A stretch of DNA of 28,793 bases from Elysia marginata (lineage: Eukaryota > Mollusca > Gastropoda > Plakobranchidae). The DNA is taken from positions 498,740-527,532 of the forward strand of contig BMAT01007981.1 in NCBI GenBank assembly GCA_019649035.1, written 5' to 3'. Below the pieces are notes generated by a model. That model was given only the letters and a program-made list of their open reading frames with translations. It had not been told where the DNA came from and ran no database searches. Below are positions 1-11,841 of the stretch, one piece after another; positions within the stretch are counted from its first letter, which is position 1; every line of letters begins with the position of its first letter. The position numbers were made by a program, and so were the translations under genes.

Positions 1-1180
1 AGAGAGGGTCAACCAAAACACAAGAACTTAAATGGAGACGGAAACGGAGACAGCCATTCCGAGATTAACGATCAGGTGCGTCTAAAAAATAGAAAAAAAA
101 CGCACACACAAAAAAAATTCTGCTTTACTAGCCTAGAAATACTGCGTTTCAAAATAAAGTTTACGATTTTGTGTGTTATCTGTGGGGAAAACAAGTTTAA
201 AGTATGAAACTCGTTCTCAAATCACCTTATTTGGAAACACACCATCCAATTACGACGTGAATGCTTTTGGAATCAAGCATTGGATAACTTTGAATGCCGT
301 AAAATTGACAACAAGATTGGACAAAACTGCCGTAAAACAAAATTTAAGATTTCAAAGAACAAAAAAAAAAATAAACAAAACAAAAAAAAAACCGAAAAGA
401 ATATAAAAAAGAAATGTCTTTTGCCTAATCCTTCCGCACAGAATTGATATAATTCTTTCTAATGATTGTAGCGAATACGTAACTCTGTTTGGGACCATAC
501 ACCAGTGCGGCATTTGCGAATTCATGACGATTAAAAGATTAAAACATTTAAATCCAATAGGACCATGTAACAATAACCTTCACGTTCAATGCTACATCGT
601 GAAACTTATCTTTGGTAGACGATTATCAGTGAATGCATTCTATTTTTTTTATTACTAAACATTTACCAAAAATCTCCGAGGGACTATCAAAGTAAGTTAA
701 AAAATATTTTATCATTAAATCAGAACCGCTTACAAAATGGCACTCCTACCTACGACAGTCTAAGGTAATGTTTTAATGCGAAAATTCACACACTATACGG
801 CAGGCAGCATGTAAAAAGGTAGAGAGGGCAATCTCTTCAATTTGAAACGTACAAACAAAAAACTTCTCTAACAGATTCTAAGAGAAAGAAAATTCAGAGT
901 CAAACATGACGAGAAAAGAGCCTTTATAACCATTTTATAACCAAACATGTATGCCTCTCTCGCGTCCTTATATTGTCGCAGTGGTAGTAGACTATTAGAT
1001 ACAGTATCCAAGCTACAAACATAACATCTATCTAGTTGAGTTGGTGACAAAAGGAATTGAGCAGTAATTTCCATTTGTTAATTTATTTCTAGGAAGAAAA
1101 AAGATAACACGAAACAACCCCCCAAAAATTTGATTTGATAAAAAAAAAAGATGCATAAGAAATAAAGAAAAACACAGCAT
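1..1180. other. Noncoding, nothing recognised
   Basis: The stretch is AT-rich and contains several A-runs, for example around 361-395. Open frames on either strand are short and contain A- or T-run translations. I saw no domain motif, splice pair or repeat family. It is probably intergenic or intronic. Confidence 0.5.
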
Positions 1181-1216
1181 TTACTAAATAAAGAGGCAAA
1201 ACAGCATCAGAACATC

Positions 1217-1290
1217 AGAAGAAGAAGAAGAAGAAGAAGAAGAAGAAGAAGAAGAAGAAGAAGAAGAAGAAGAAAGAGGAGGAGGAGGAG
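1217..1290. repeat. (AAG)n microsatellite grading into (AGG)n
   Basis: About 19 uninterrupted AAG units run from 1217 to 1274 and are followed by an AGG run to about 1290. The purine-rich character continues imperfectly to about 1392 with motifs such as AAGAAG and AAAGAGAAAG. Serine-, leucine- and phenylalanine-rich open frames on the minus strand here are translations of the repeat and not genes. Long purine/pyrimidine tracts of this type can form triplex DNA, but nothing here shows that they do. Confidence 0.97.
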
Positions 1291-1392
1291 AAAACGATAA
1301 AGAGAAAGAGAAGAAGGTGAAAAATATAAAAAAGAAAGATAAAGAAATGTAAAAAAAAGTAAGAAGAAGCAAAAGCAGAAGAACAAGAAGCG

Positions 1393-2984
1393 ACTAAGGG
1401 AGATAATTGTAGCACACACACAAAAGAAATCGTCATAAATTCCAAACAACAACAATGAAATTATTGATAATGAGAACTTTCAGTTAGTGTACTATACGAC
1501 ATACTAACAGCGGGTGCTATAATTATTTTAATGAAAGTGAAACACAACGAATATATCTATTGACGTTAGCCCATTTAGCGTAGTCTTCCTTGTTATTTCT
1601 TACGCGTACGGTGCTCAATCAATGGTTTCACGATAGTGATTCAGAGTGGTCATAAGTAGAAATTAAGGAGATCAAGAGAATTTTTTAGGATCGACTCTCT
1701 TCACATGCCCCTTGCAATATGATCTATGCAATAAGAAAAAAAAAAGAATTAAAAAAAAAGTTGAAAGTTAAACTTTGTTTTACTAGTTACAATTATAATT
1801 AATAACAAAAGACGAAGACGCCAAAACCTTATCAAATACTTGGAGTACAACATCAATTCACAATGTAAAATTAAGGTGCGTCCAAAACAATACTGACATT
1901 CTAATTATTGAAGGCTATGTTTAACTGACTGAGCACGGGAACTGTATTCGAACTGTAAAAAACCAAACCGGATGTTTTTACGGTAATTATTGAGAAGCTT
2001 TAGAGTTTCCTCTGCTTTAGTTCTATCAGTTTTCAAGGTGTACAAGGGAATGATTGTGGATTCTGAAACACGCCTTTCTGCGATACATTTTATCCCTTCA
2101 GAGGAACAGCCTCTCATAAACCACAGGTTCCACGGTCATTTTACAGTCGTTTTCCCTTCTAAAAGAGAAGGCGCGGTCTTTGCCTTCAACCTTCTCACAT
2201 TACAAAATGTAAGGTCCTTGTGTAGCCCTTCCTTCCAACATCACAGACAATGATAACACAATAAACATCTATGCACGGCATTTCCACTCTGGCCATGACC
2301 TTCTCACTTATAAACCAATTATTTTGCCTGAAAGCAGTTGATGCATTTGCTCTTTTAGCCACGTTTTAATCCATTAGTAACAAACATTAGTTTCTTTCTT
2401 GTTTGTGGCCTAAGGCTTCCTTTTCAATGATAGGAAAAGAACAACTTTTCATACTGTTGAATATTACTGCGCTGAAATAAACCGTGATCAATAATATCCC
2501 CTCCAAAAAACTGCGTTCATTAACCAGATTACAATATTCGCACTGTTAACAGACTTTGAAATGATTGTGTCCATTATGAATATTGAAGAGTTCCGCGTTA
2601 GCTCGCCCGTCAACGCTCTTCATAATCGATACAAAACATGGCAAATATAACATCATAATAAATACGAGGACATGATCATTTCCGCATGAATCGACATGCT
2701 AAACGAATCATAATTCAATGATGTAACATGCTGTAATGTGGCAACTCATTATCAACTAGTTTTTATCTTAATCCAAGAGTCTCAACATACGAACATCGAT
2801 GTCGTATATCGGATCGGCTCTAGACACATCGTTTTACATGGCATTCAAGCGTAATAAGGCCATGGTCTTAAGACATGTGCAAAACTATGAATATGACAGA
2901 CCTACTTATATTGCTTAGATTTTCTGTAATTATTATATTTGAGTTTTGATTCCCAAGTTTTAGTACATACCGACCAGTGTGGCA
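1393..2984. other. Noncoding, nothing firm recognised
   Basis: No domain-like frame was seen. A minus-strand open frame at 1905-2117 (ends about residue KHSLQ) has a mixed composition and a possible acceptor inside it, but no supporting motif and no convincing donor. It is treated as chance. Confidence 0.4.
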
Positions 2985-4094
2985 ACTTGCTGTTAAAGTA
3001 ACGGAGTACTTCATTTTCTTTTTTAATTACTGGATATACATGTCGTGTAAGTTTTTGTGTCACTTTTTGAACAACTTCACGCCAAACGATTGTTTAGGAA
3101 TGGAATTTTGTTTGTAACATTTTTTTTGCAGATGATGTGAAATGTACCAAAAAGAAATCTGAAGCAGTTAACTATACAACGCAATGTATATTTCTCAACG
3201 TAGTCCCCATACCCATCGACGCACATCTGCCAACGAGGAAAACGTTGACACTTGCCATCCGCGAAAAAGTTGGAAGTTTTTTGCATGCACCAAACTGAAA
3301 ATCTGCCTACACATCTTCATCAGATTCCTACTGGTTGCATTTAAGGTATTCTTTCAACCGGAGGAACAAGAAAAAATATCTAGGGCAAGGTCTGGGCTGT
3401 AAGACGGACGGAATAAAACGGTAAAGTTCATTTCATTCGAGCTCCTCAGGCTGTCGACTCATGATTGTGCGCCTTAGAGTGTTATGACCAGGCGTGGCTG
3501 TCAGCTTTTCTTTGTCTAGAACGCCCTGGCCTGTATTGTTTTAAAACTCAACATAAATGACACTTTCGGGGTGCAGAAAACTGCGAGCAGAACTTTTGTA
3601 ATGGAGGCTACAACTGTGAAACATCTTGTTTGATGGCGAGTTTTTGTGTTTGTATTCAATTGATTGTCTTCGCCCTCATTTTCGTAGTAGTGGCTCTTCT
3701 ACTTTTACAATAACTATGCTGAACAAATATTTCACTATCTTCTTCATATGTGTGCACATGTAGAAGTTTCGCCCAAGTTGTCTTTCTTTGCGCTTTTCGA
3801 TTCATCAGTCAACATTCACGTTGCAGACACTTTCCTATACCCTCGAGGATCTGTGATGATTAGGTGTACTCTTTCTTTTGAAATTGAAACTTTTCTTGCA
3901 ACACCAACTTGTCTGACCTGCTGATTATCCAAATTGATCTTCCCCGCAGCTGCTTCATTGCTCACGTTAGGGACTCTCTCAGGTTCATCAGAACGGCTTT
4001 GATGAATCGGTTGTGTTTTTGTCAGGTCTTCTCCTTCCACTGAATACCCATGACCAAACACAAGACCTGTCCACACAAGCTTCCCTGCACACAT
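2985..4094 (-). mobile_element. Degenerate mariner-type DNA transposon
   Basis: The interval is defined by mariner transposase remains on the minus strand together with the 3' flank that follows them. At the low-coordinate end the sequence about 2979-3020, which includes GTAACGGAGTAC, resembles a mariner terminal region. However, I could not find a matching inverted copy near 4100-4300, so both ends are approximate. One TIR may be lost or too diverged to see. The element is non-autonomous because its transposase is broken (see the pseudogene entry). Confidence 0.7.
3078..4094 (-). pseudogene. Mariner transposase pseudogene
   Basis: Successive minus-strand frames give, in the correct order, the landmarks of a mariner (IS630/Tc1/mariner superfamily) transposase. 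The second helix-turn-helix appears near 3816-3900, with VSISKERVHLIITD and GYRKVSAT. The block after it (MLTDESK, near 3790-3815) and the mid-domain stretch RRQSIEYKHKNSP near 3640-3680 follow. Next is VIYVEF near 3550, then the segment LRLKEYLKCNQ and ESDEDV near 3300-3360, and the C-terminal FFADG...GDYVEK near 3190-3275. The reading frame shifts several times and carries internal stops, for example directly after KVSAT at 3816 and within the C-terminal third. The DD34D catalytic positions are not intact: the TGDE-type site reads as a KVEEP-like sequence, and the SPDLAPxD site has decayed to PRPCPRYF. The N-terminal part before the second HTH is only weakly recognisable. This is an old copy without function. 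Confidence 0.88.
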
Positions 4095-4903
4095 ATCTCA
4101 TTCTTCGATAAATTTCTCGGTGAGCAGCCTTAGGCAGAAATAAACCCAATCACAGCCCATTGCTTAATTCAAAGGTTTGAAGTGCACATCATTTCTGCCG
4201 AATGTTTCAACAAAGGTCATCTACTAAGTGTTAGACGTCAGTGGTGTTGCGGTTCCATGATATGAAATGAAAGTGAAAATTTATAAAGCTAAAGCTAGAA
4301 ACTACTTGTTTCGAGAATCTACATGTCACATATCCTTAAATAAATCTGATTTGAACTGATAATTGCATTACTTGCGACTCCCACCCTGGAGCATTCAAAT
4401 TTATATAAAAAGATACTTTATTTATAGTTTGTGCTATATAAAGCCCAGACTTACCTATAGCTCCAGATGATTGTCTTAACTAAAGTTTTGCCGTCTGGTT
4501 TTCGTCAAATATGGTATTGCAAAAATGAATGAGGAATTGCGAGAGGGTGATTTATTTTGAATTTTGTTGCATCCCCAGAGTGATATTATTTGACTCAAAA
4601 CGCTTCTAACTAATTTTGTTGACATGCTGTTCAAGCAAATAAATAGACATGTAATGAGCATTCTGCCTGCTTGCTGAATAACGTGAATGGAAAACGATCA
4701 AAGGCGCGCTGTTTATTCGTTACAATTCAAAGAGTGCAGGCGAGTGTACCCGAGGGAACACAAACCCTAATCTTTTACAAAAGGAATCGAAAGAATAAGA
4801 TAGCGGTGCCTCGAAATGATATAAATGCATTTAGCTCACTGAACACTGGTTTACTCTAGGACTGTAGATTATACTCTCTATCTTTGATGTGGTGATAGGT
4901 GGC

Positions 4904-4937
4904 ACAATCATGGGTTTACATTTAAACCCGTGATTGT
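4904..4937. repeat. Short hairpin (15-bp stem, 4-nt loop)
   Basis: ACAATCATGGGTTTA (4904-4918) is followed by a 4-nt loop and TAAACCCGTGATTGT (4923-4937). The arms are reverse complements apart from one A/C mismatch. No T-run follows and no gene lies next to it, so a terminator role is not indicated. It may be the remnant of a small inverted-repeat element. Confidence 0.8.
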
Positions 4938-6451
4938 ATATTCATTCTGTTGTAAAAGCTCGTAAACTTGGACCTGGAGCGAAAGATTTCAAACATAAAG
5001 CAAACTCGTACTTGGGGGTGAGTGGTGGGGTAACTGATCGCAGCTGTAGGCAGGGAAGTTGAATTTTATGATTTTAGATGGACTGTCATCGGCGCGCATT
5101 TAAACCACACAATGTTTAATCAAGAATTTCCATGCCATTGAGAACATCTTTTATTGATTGACATGTAACTGAGGTGACGTCTCAATCACTTGCCATGGGT
5201 CAGAGAGATCAAAGACGTTTACAGCTCAAGATAGTCCAGTTACGTGATTCGTATACTATGCATTTTATATGAAACGCTACATTCAATTCAGGAAGATTTA
5301 CTCAAAAGAGTTTGCCGTTTATCTGACTTTCGCTTAAACGGGTTTGTATCAGATGTAAATTTGATCGAAGGATAAGACTTGTTCTTTTGTTGTTTTTCAG
5401 TGGCTGATAACAACCATTGCTTTAACGCCGGAGCTAAATGCTTCTGAAGCGCCAATCATCCAGACTAACTACTTGGAATATGGAAAGGAAAACCTGATGC
5501 GCAAAGACAATTAAGCAGCAACCTTGTTGAATCTGAGACCATATGAGATAAGCATCTTCAAGTTTTCAAAATCAAGTCTGGTTTGACCATAACTGCTCGT
5601 CCTGGGTTCTTGTGGAAGGTTTTATCTTATAATCTTGGCGCATATCCTTGACTGCTTATGCCAAATACAAGATGTTAAAAGGTCAAAAGTTTTGAATATA
5701 AAAAAGAAAGCATATTGCCCAATTATTTTATACCACCAAAGATCTAAAAAATCCTTTCACCATTATATTTGACCAACAATTCTGTAAAACAGAATGTATA
5801 GGTATGAGGGATAATAAGGTGCACCACAAACGTTCCTAACTGGTGAACTGAATTAAACCCGCAACGGCTTCTGTACCTTCTTTTTAAAGATACAATCATG
5901 TTTTCTGCAAATGTTGTAAAACTCAGTATTGCTAAAAGAAACATTGTCATACACATGAAGCAAGCTTAACTTATAAAACCCCAGTTTAAATGATAATAAA
6001 AAGTGAAGTAACATGAAAAGTTTATATATCAGTTATGAGTAACTGTAATGTTAGTGAGACTACTTCCCCTTACATATCCTTAAATTGGATAAACCTCTTA
6101 TGGCAAAATCTCATTAGACAGACAAACCCAACATGAGGCCACAGACATAATATTTCGCAACATAAATCGATCTGTTGAAGTTTGTTTGACGAATAGTTTG
6201 AAAATAGCCGAGCCCAACCCCAAAGAGGTTAAAAAGCTTTTGTAATTTTTCATTCATAATTTTTGGGATAGATGCCTTTAGGTTTATTCTGCAGCCTTCA
6301 TAAACTCATTCTGTTCACAAGGGCAAAAACAAGATTGGTTAGAATAAAAAAAAGTTTTAATGTTTCATTAACCTTTTCTTCTAAAGCTCTGCTAGTTTAA
6401 GCAGAAAAAAACTTTGATAATAAGTCGCCGTGTAAACTGTCTAAAAACAAT

Positions 6452-6476
6452 AAAAAAACAAAACAAAACAAAACAA
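6452..6476. repeat. (AAAAC)n short tandem repeat
   Basis: About five AAAAC units in a row, seen directly. No gene context. Confidence 0.85.
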
Positions 6477-8985
6477 ACGAACAACATTCAACATAACTGC
6501 ATGTATTATGATGAGTCTATTTTGACATTTAGAGATATTAAAATTGCTTGGGAGCTCCAAAAACCTTTTACATCAGTGCAAAAATTTAATATCTTGGTTA
6601 TGACCTGAGTTATTGGATTAGCATGAATGGGAGACAAGAGTATCCATTAACAACAAAATGAAAAGAAATGCATTTAAAATTTAACATGACAAAGGACTGA
6701 AAGAGATCACTAACTACTTTGTTGGTTAAAAACATCATTTCCAGCTTCCATTCCTATTGTTTTATCGTTCCATATGATGGAATACACCACAAGCGTCATA
6801 ATATAACAAGACAATTTTAGTCATATTTGTACCATTTGATAGGAAAATCAACCTCTCATATTTTAATATGAGAAGTAATCGACTCATTTTGTGACAATGC
6901 TGTAGAGTTTTTCCTTGACCAATTCTTGACACAGATGGATAGATTACGAACAGAAGAACGAGTTTCTGGCCCAATGATACAAAACACGTCAAGAAAAAAA
7001 ACCCAGCACGGTCACACAATTTCATTGATTAGTCCCTAGAGCCAACTGAAGTTAAGATGTGCAAGATATCAGATAATTATTTTGTATCACAGTCAAAATA
7101 AAACGAAATTGCTCTAAAGTGAAAGCTTGTATTTCATTTCAAAGCTTTATATTTTCATAACAAATTTTAATGCCATCGTTGCCTTAATTGAACTGTCTAT
7201 GTCTATTTTTAGTGCGGTAGAATGATGACGGAAATACGGTAGATGGTTTCTTCTGTTACTATTTAATTCTAATACCTTTTCCAACAATCATCTCGGTTTT
7301 AAGATCTGCTTTCAAGAAACTTTCTATGTTTTATCATTGTTTATGACTTGAGTGCAATGGCCTCGAAACTTCTCTATGCATTTGTTGTTAGCTCAGAAAT
7401 CTTGTATCTTTCCTACACGTTTAATCTTATCAGACAGTGGTTAATAAATTCTTTCAGATGACCAAAAAAAAACACCCCAAACATTTTTATTTCCTTTTTC
7501 TCATACTGTCACTTCGTAGTTATCTAAGACTTGGAAACAGATCAGACTTTTTTGTGGTTCTTATACACTAAATTCATTCATTCTATAAAAATAACGAAAT
7601 AATATGAACACAGGGTAAACAGGCTTGTTTAAATTACCAAAAGATACCTGAAAGTGCATTTTATAGATTTATATTTACTTACATTCAAAAGTATTAAATC
7701 TTATTTACTTATTTACTTCCATTGTGAGTTCTTGATATTCCATATACGGCCTGAAATTTAGATATTGAATAATAAACAAAAGATTTGTTTAGTTTCTCTT
7801 AAATCTCTTCATGTAGATCTATTTAGTCAATCAAAAGAGATTATGTATAGGCTACCTATAAGGTTGTGCCTGGGAAGAAAGTTAAAAACTGAAAAAACCC
7901 CCAACTTTTAAGGCATGTGTTACATCTGAAATTCGCTGTTTTAATAGGAAAACCCCCGTACAACATTTAAAGTCAGAATTGTTTCTTTTACTTATGAATA
8001 AAAGATTATTGCTATCTTAAAAATTTCTTGACCTGAACGTGGCAATTGGAAATGGATATCGAAAAAGGTATCGTTGTATCATGTCTAAAGGTGAAGTAAG
8101 AAAAACAATCAACAAGTAAACCAACAGAAACATAGATAACTATGAGAAAAAGAAACACCCAACAAGTTAAAGAAACACAACACAAAAATTTAGGTTAACG
8201 TAATGCATGCAATTAGCAGATAACATAAACCTCTATGTGTATGTTGGAAATAAAAACAGAACCGTTATCATCTGGTTATAAAGTTATTTTGGGAAGCGGG
8301 TCTGTTGTTCTCTCACAGGGCGCAAAATGTGTCCAGTTTTTCAATATTTTATTAGTCTGAGAACTGTACCCGTCCCTTATGCTAGAGACAAAACACACAA
8401 CTCTTACGAAACACAAAGAAAAATTCTGCCCTGCATATTCTCTTAAAAGCTCACTTCCGAAGTGTTTCGTCTGTCGCTTCTTGATACGCTAACACCCAGG
8501 TTTAGCAATGCCATGTTTTCCAGTTATTGAGTTAAGAATATAGCAAAAGTAGGTCAAATAACAAAAAATGCCATATATATGAAAATTGTTAGATACATCT
8601 GAAAACACGAATACTTTTGAAACTACCAGTTTGTAGATAAGGTACCCTCTTAGCTTGCTCAGAGAGATGTAACAGAGATGAGTATAGATCTAGGCAATAT
8701 ACAACGGCGGCCTAAGTATAGAGACTACTTAAGACCTTGACATACGTTTTCCAAGCTTACCCTCCACTGCCTCTTACACCCAGGTTAATTAATCTTTTAT
8801 TAAGTCTCGTGTCCAGCCTTCTGACCTTTTGCCCGAACGTACTCACATAATATCTAGATGCATTTTGATTCAGGAAAAACGTGCACACGTGATTGCGAAA
8901 GCCCAGGGTTGTTTTAAATGCTGACGTACTAGCTACAGTTTCATAAGACAACACACAGCCGCTGCCAGCCCCCCTCCCTTTCGTT

Positions 8986-9000
8986 CACACACACACACAC
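8986..9000. repeat. (CA)n dinucleotide repeat
   Basis: Seven to eight CA units directly after a C-rich stretch. The surrounding 8880-9000 is more GC-rich than the flanks. It is crossed by a minus-strand open frame at 8757-8954 that ends in GVRGSGG at a stop overlapping a GTAAGC, but no motif supports coding. Confidence 0.9.
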
Positions 9001-10576
9001 TCACCAATGCCACAGAGAAATCAACCAGGAAGACACCAGACACTAGAAGACATCTAATAGGATTGATCTACCCATCTAGCTAACCTAGCGAAGCGATTTC
9101 ACCTCTTGTGATTACTCTTCCCATCTATCGGCACGCTTGATCAAAACTCGACACCCATCTTAGCAGTTGCATCTTTGATTTCTGCTTATTGATTTGTTGC
9201 AAAGCTTCTATTACTCCATACACAGCGTTGAGTGGTTCACATAACTTGCTTGAGACGTTATCTCTCAATAGGTTTAAGTTACACACGCTACGAAAGACAT
9301 TAAAACAGAAAGGTGTACTTTACACATGACAACTTCTAACAGTTACAATATCGAGGGACTGAAATAAAAAAAATTGCGACAACTTAAATAAACATGTTCT
9401 GATTTTTAAATTATGAAAACAACTTTACACAGACTTAAATTTTAAGCAAAACCCTTTTCTAACCCTGAAAGAATAGCAATTACCCCAAAACAACAACAAA
9501 AAGCATTCCTCAGAATTTTAGACAATGAGAACAAGAGATAAATGAATCGATTTTACTATGTTTGCAATAAAAGATAGAATAATATAATTCTGAAGTAGGA
9601 ACTCCAAGAGTTTCAACGTAATATTATAGCAGCAACACGAGTCAAGTAACAGTAAAATGTATCTCAGCAAACTTTAGAAGATCTTTGAAACATCGTTTCC
9701 ACACACAATTGCAATGTTAATCATTTTATTCCAACCCTTCTCCATCTGTCCTTTGTGCTAATTTTACAAAACAAAGAGCGCAAAACCCCTCTTTTACCTC
9801 TTATCTACATGTGAGATGTCCACGTAGCTTTAATGTCCGAATCACACAAGATGGCACACGTCACCTCAGGCAATAGGTCTAACATATCGGTTCGTTCGCT
9901 GACCGATTTCGGAATCTGCCCAACAAGTTAAAAGCGCTCATCCGATCCCATGTGCCTCAGGCGGGATAAAAACCAACTTACGAGTGTCCAATGTCTATTC
10001 TTGGGCTTTAGAGTGGCTTTCCCGTTTAGTCCGATATCACCAGTCAACAAGATATACATGTTATAAGTCTACAGCTGGCAAATCTACAGACAAGTTCATT
10101 TCTTTGCCATTAAAAATACGTTCAATTCAGTGATACAACTGCTGCATACTCTAGCTTTTTTTGAGTTCTCAAATAACAAGAGACTTTTTCACGCTGGCAA
10201 CTAAAATGTTTCCATTTAATTGAGATTGAGAATAAAAAAACACAACTCTTGTTATTCTTTATAAAATCATTTAGCTTCGTAGGCTTCAAGTTTATTTTAT
10301 AGGTTAACAACTCCAAATATATCAAGAGGTCAACAGCTCTAAAATGTTCCTGCTCAGAGTTTAACACAAAACTCTGTCGGGTCGGTCCAAAATGTAGATT
10401 AGTTTAGGCACGGTCAAAATACAATCACCGACACTATGTTTATCTTTAAGCTTAACCGCAAGCATAAAAGTGAAATAAATGCCTCCACACACAGAAAATA
10501 GAAAATCTGTTAACAATAAATAAGTACCAAAAACAATCATTATTAAAGTGGTGTGGAAAATGAGAATGGAAAAGGA
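9001..10576. other. Noncoding stretch with one weak exon candidate
   Basis: No protein family was seen. The only coding-like signal is a 26-codon minus-strand frame at 9982-10059 that starts with ATG, contains TGDIGLNGKATLKPKN and runs into a GTAAGT donor at 9981. Its acceptor side is unclear. Everything else is AT-rich and without recognisable structure. Confidence 0.35.
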
Positions 10577-10700
10577 NNNNNNNNNNNNNNNNNNNNNNNN
10601 NNNNNNNNNNNNNNNNNNNNNNNNNNNNNNNNNNNNNNNNNNNNNNNNNNNNNNNNNNNNNNNNNNNNNNNNNNNNNNNNNNNNNNNNNNNNNNNNNNNN
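10577..10700. other. Assembly gap (124 N)
   Basis: Unbroken run of N. Open frames reported across it are artefacts. The sequence on both sides is unremarkable, so the gap content cannot be inferred. Confidence 1.
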
Positions 10701-10907
10701 CGGAAAAAATAGTTTCAAAACCATTCCCAACATTAAAGAGGAAATAGCAGACTGCAGTGTAAACGAAAATTAAAAACCAATGAGAGGACAGAGGCTGATT
10801 TGTCCTGTGTGCCTGCAGGCGCGCAAGAGAATACAGTTCCATCATGTAATTACATTATAACCCTTGGGCTGTAACGCGGTAAAGGCGCCCCAGGGAGCTC
10901 GACTTAC

Positions 10908-10991
10908 TCGCACATCCCAATAGGGGTGGAGTCTGACAGCCGGAGCTGATGGAGGAGTTTGGGTCCACGGTCTATACAACTAGACTTGGGA
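10908..10991 (-). CDS. Candidate internal exon, unknown protein
   Basis: A GC-richer island ends on the minus strand at a strong donor (GCGA|GTAAGTCG; intron begins at 10907). Two acceptors are possible. With TTTTCCAG the exon is 10908-10991, and with GTTGTATAG it is 10908-10971. Both keep the same open frame, which reads RGPKLLHQLRLSDSTPIGMC. The shorter version needs two bases from the previous exon. The exon candidate at 15007-15160 leaves one base, so the two would join in frame as Asp at the junction. An alternative frame after the second acceptor (TVDPNSSISSGC) is also open. No family was recognised, and an 84-base open stretch could arise by chance. The local GC rise and the donor are the main support. 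Confidence 0.28.
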
Positions 10992-11613
10992 CTGGAAAAC
11001 CATGGCTCAAATGTTGTGGAAGGATTTCCGTTAAAGGCGAGAAAACAGTAACTCTAGCGGTTAAAAATTACTTTTAAACATGGGATGTTTAGATATGCGC
11101 AAGATATTATGACTGGATAAGTTACACAAAGAAATATATATATCGCGAAACTATTTTTGAAGCCTTCAAAAATCTTGTGAATTTTTTTTTAAGAAACTAT
11201 CAAGGAATATTTTACAATCAGGTTGGAATACCCAAAACTAGAACCACTTTTTGTTTTCATTGAATCAGAAATCATTATTTCGTTTTACCACTACAAAACA
11301 TGTTTAGAGACACTCATTGTCTTCAGCAGAACTATTTTCGAATAATATTGCAATCTCTTGCTAGGTATATTCGATTCATTGAAAAAAGAAATTTGGCATT
11401 CTCCCACATCACGTCTCACTAATCTTGTCCATGAGGGTTATTTATTATTATACGATATTTCAGTTGATCTTGAAAAATAGATGATCATAAGTTGGATAAT
11501 CGAAATAAATAGAAAGTTAAAGTTCAGGTTTTATATATTATAAACCTGTTAGCCAACTCGGCACGAAATATTCAAATAATGGCCTAATGTAAGTAAGGTT
11601 TACATTTTTATGC

Positions 11614-11841
11614 ATAGATAGATAGATAGATAGACGGAAAGATAACTAGACAGATACATAGATAGATACATTGTTGACAACTCATGTGAAGGACGTTGGA
11701 TATACCTTACAACAATTATTTTGTTTCGAGCATGGTTCTTTTCGGGTGAAGTTGCTATAGAGGTTTAGAATTAAGCGCTTTGAAAAGATGAGCACTTTTC
11801 AGACTAAATATCAGGAAGGCAGACAGATAGATAGATAGACA
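11614..11841. repeat. (GATA)n tetranucleotide tracts
   Basis: GATA units run from 11614 to 11634, with degenerate units (GACA, TACA) to about 11669. A second short GATA/GACA run lies at 11820-11840. The two tracts are about 150 bases apart and are separated by ordinary sequence. Confidence 0.9.

Larger units (their letters stand above)
4095..8756. other. Long noncoding stretch
   Basis: I saw no protein family over about 4.6 kb. Contents worth recording are a short hairpin at 4904-4937, a small (AAAAC)n run at 6452-6476, and a well-formed pyrimidine-rich acceptor at 5380-5400 on the plus strand followed by only 37 open codons. There is also an isolated strong minus-strand donor (AG|GTAAGTCT) at about 4452. 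None adds up to a gene model. Confidence 0.4.

Noticed and set aside
1184-1455. Three overlapping minus-strand open frames, Ser-, Leu- and Phe-rich
   Set aside because: They are three-frame translations of the AAG/AGG microsatellite and the purine-rich DNA beside it.
4434-4490. TATATAAA at 4435 and an isolated strong minus-strand donor AG|GTAAGTCT at about 4452
   Set aside because: No adjoining open exon longer than a few codons. The TATA sequence has no gene downstream.
5401-5514. Possible plus-strand terminal exon after the excellent acceptor TTCTTTTGTTGTTTTTCAG (37 codons, WLITTIALTPELN...KENLMRKDN)
   Set aside because: T-rich acceptor look-alikes are common in AT-rich DNA. The frame is short, with no homologue, no partner exon and no clear polyadenylation signal close by.
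10452-10845. Open frames crossing the N run
   Set aside because: They exist only because unknown bases cannot produce stops.
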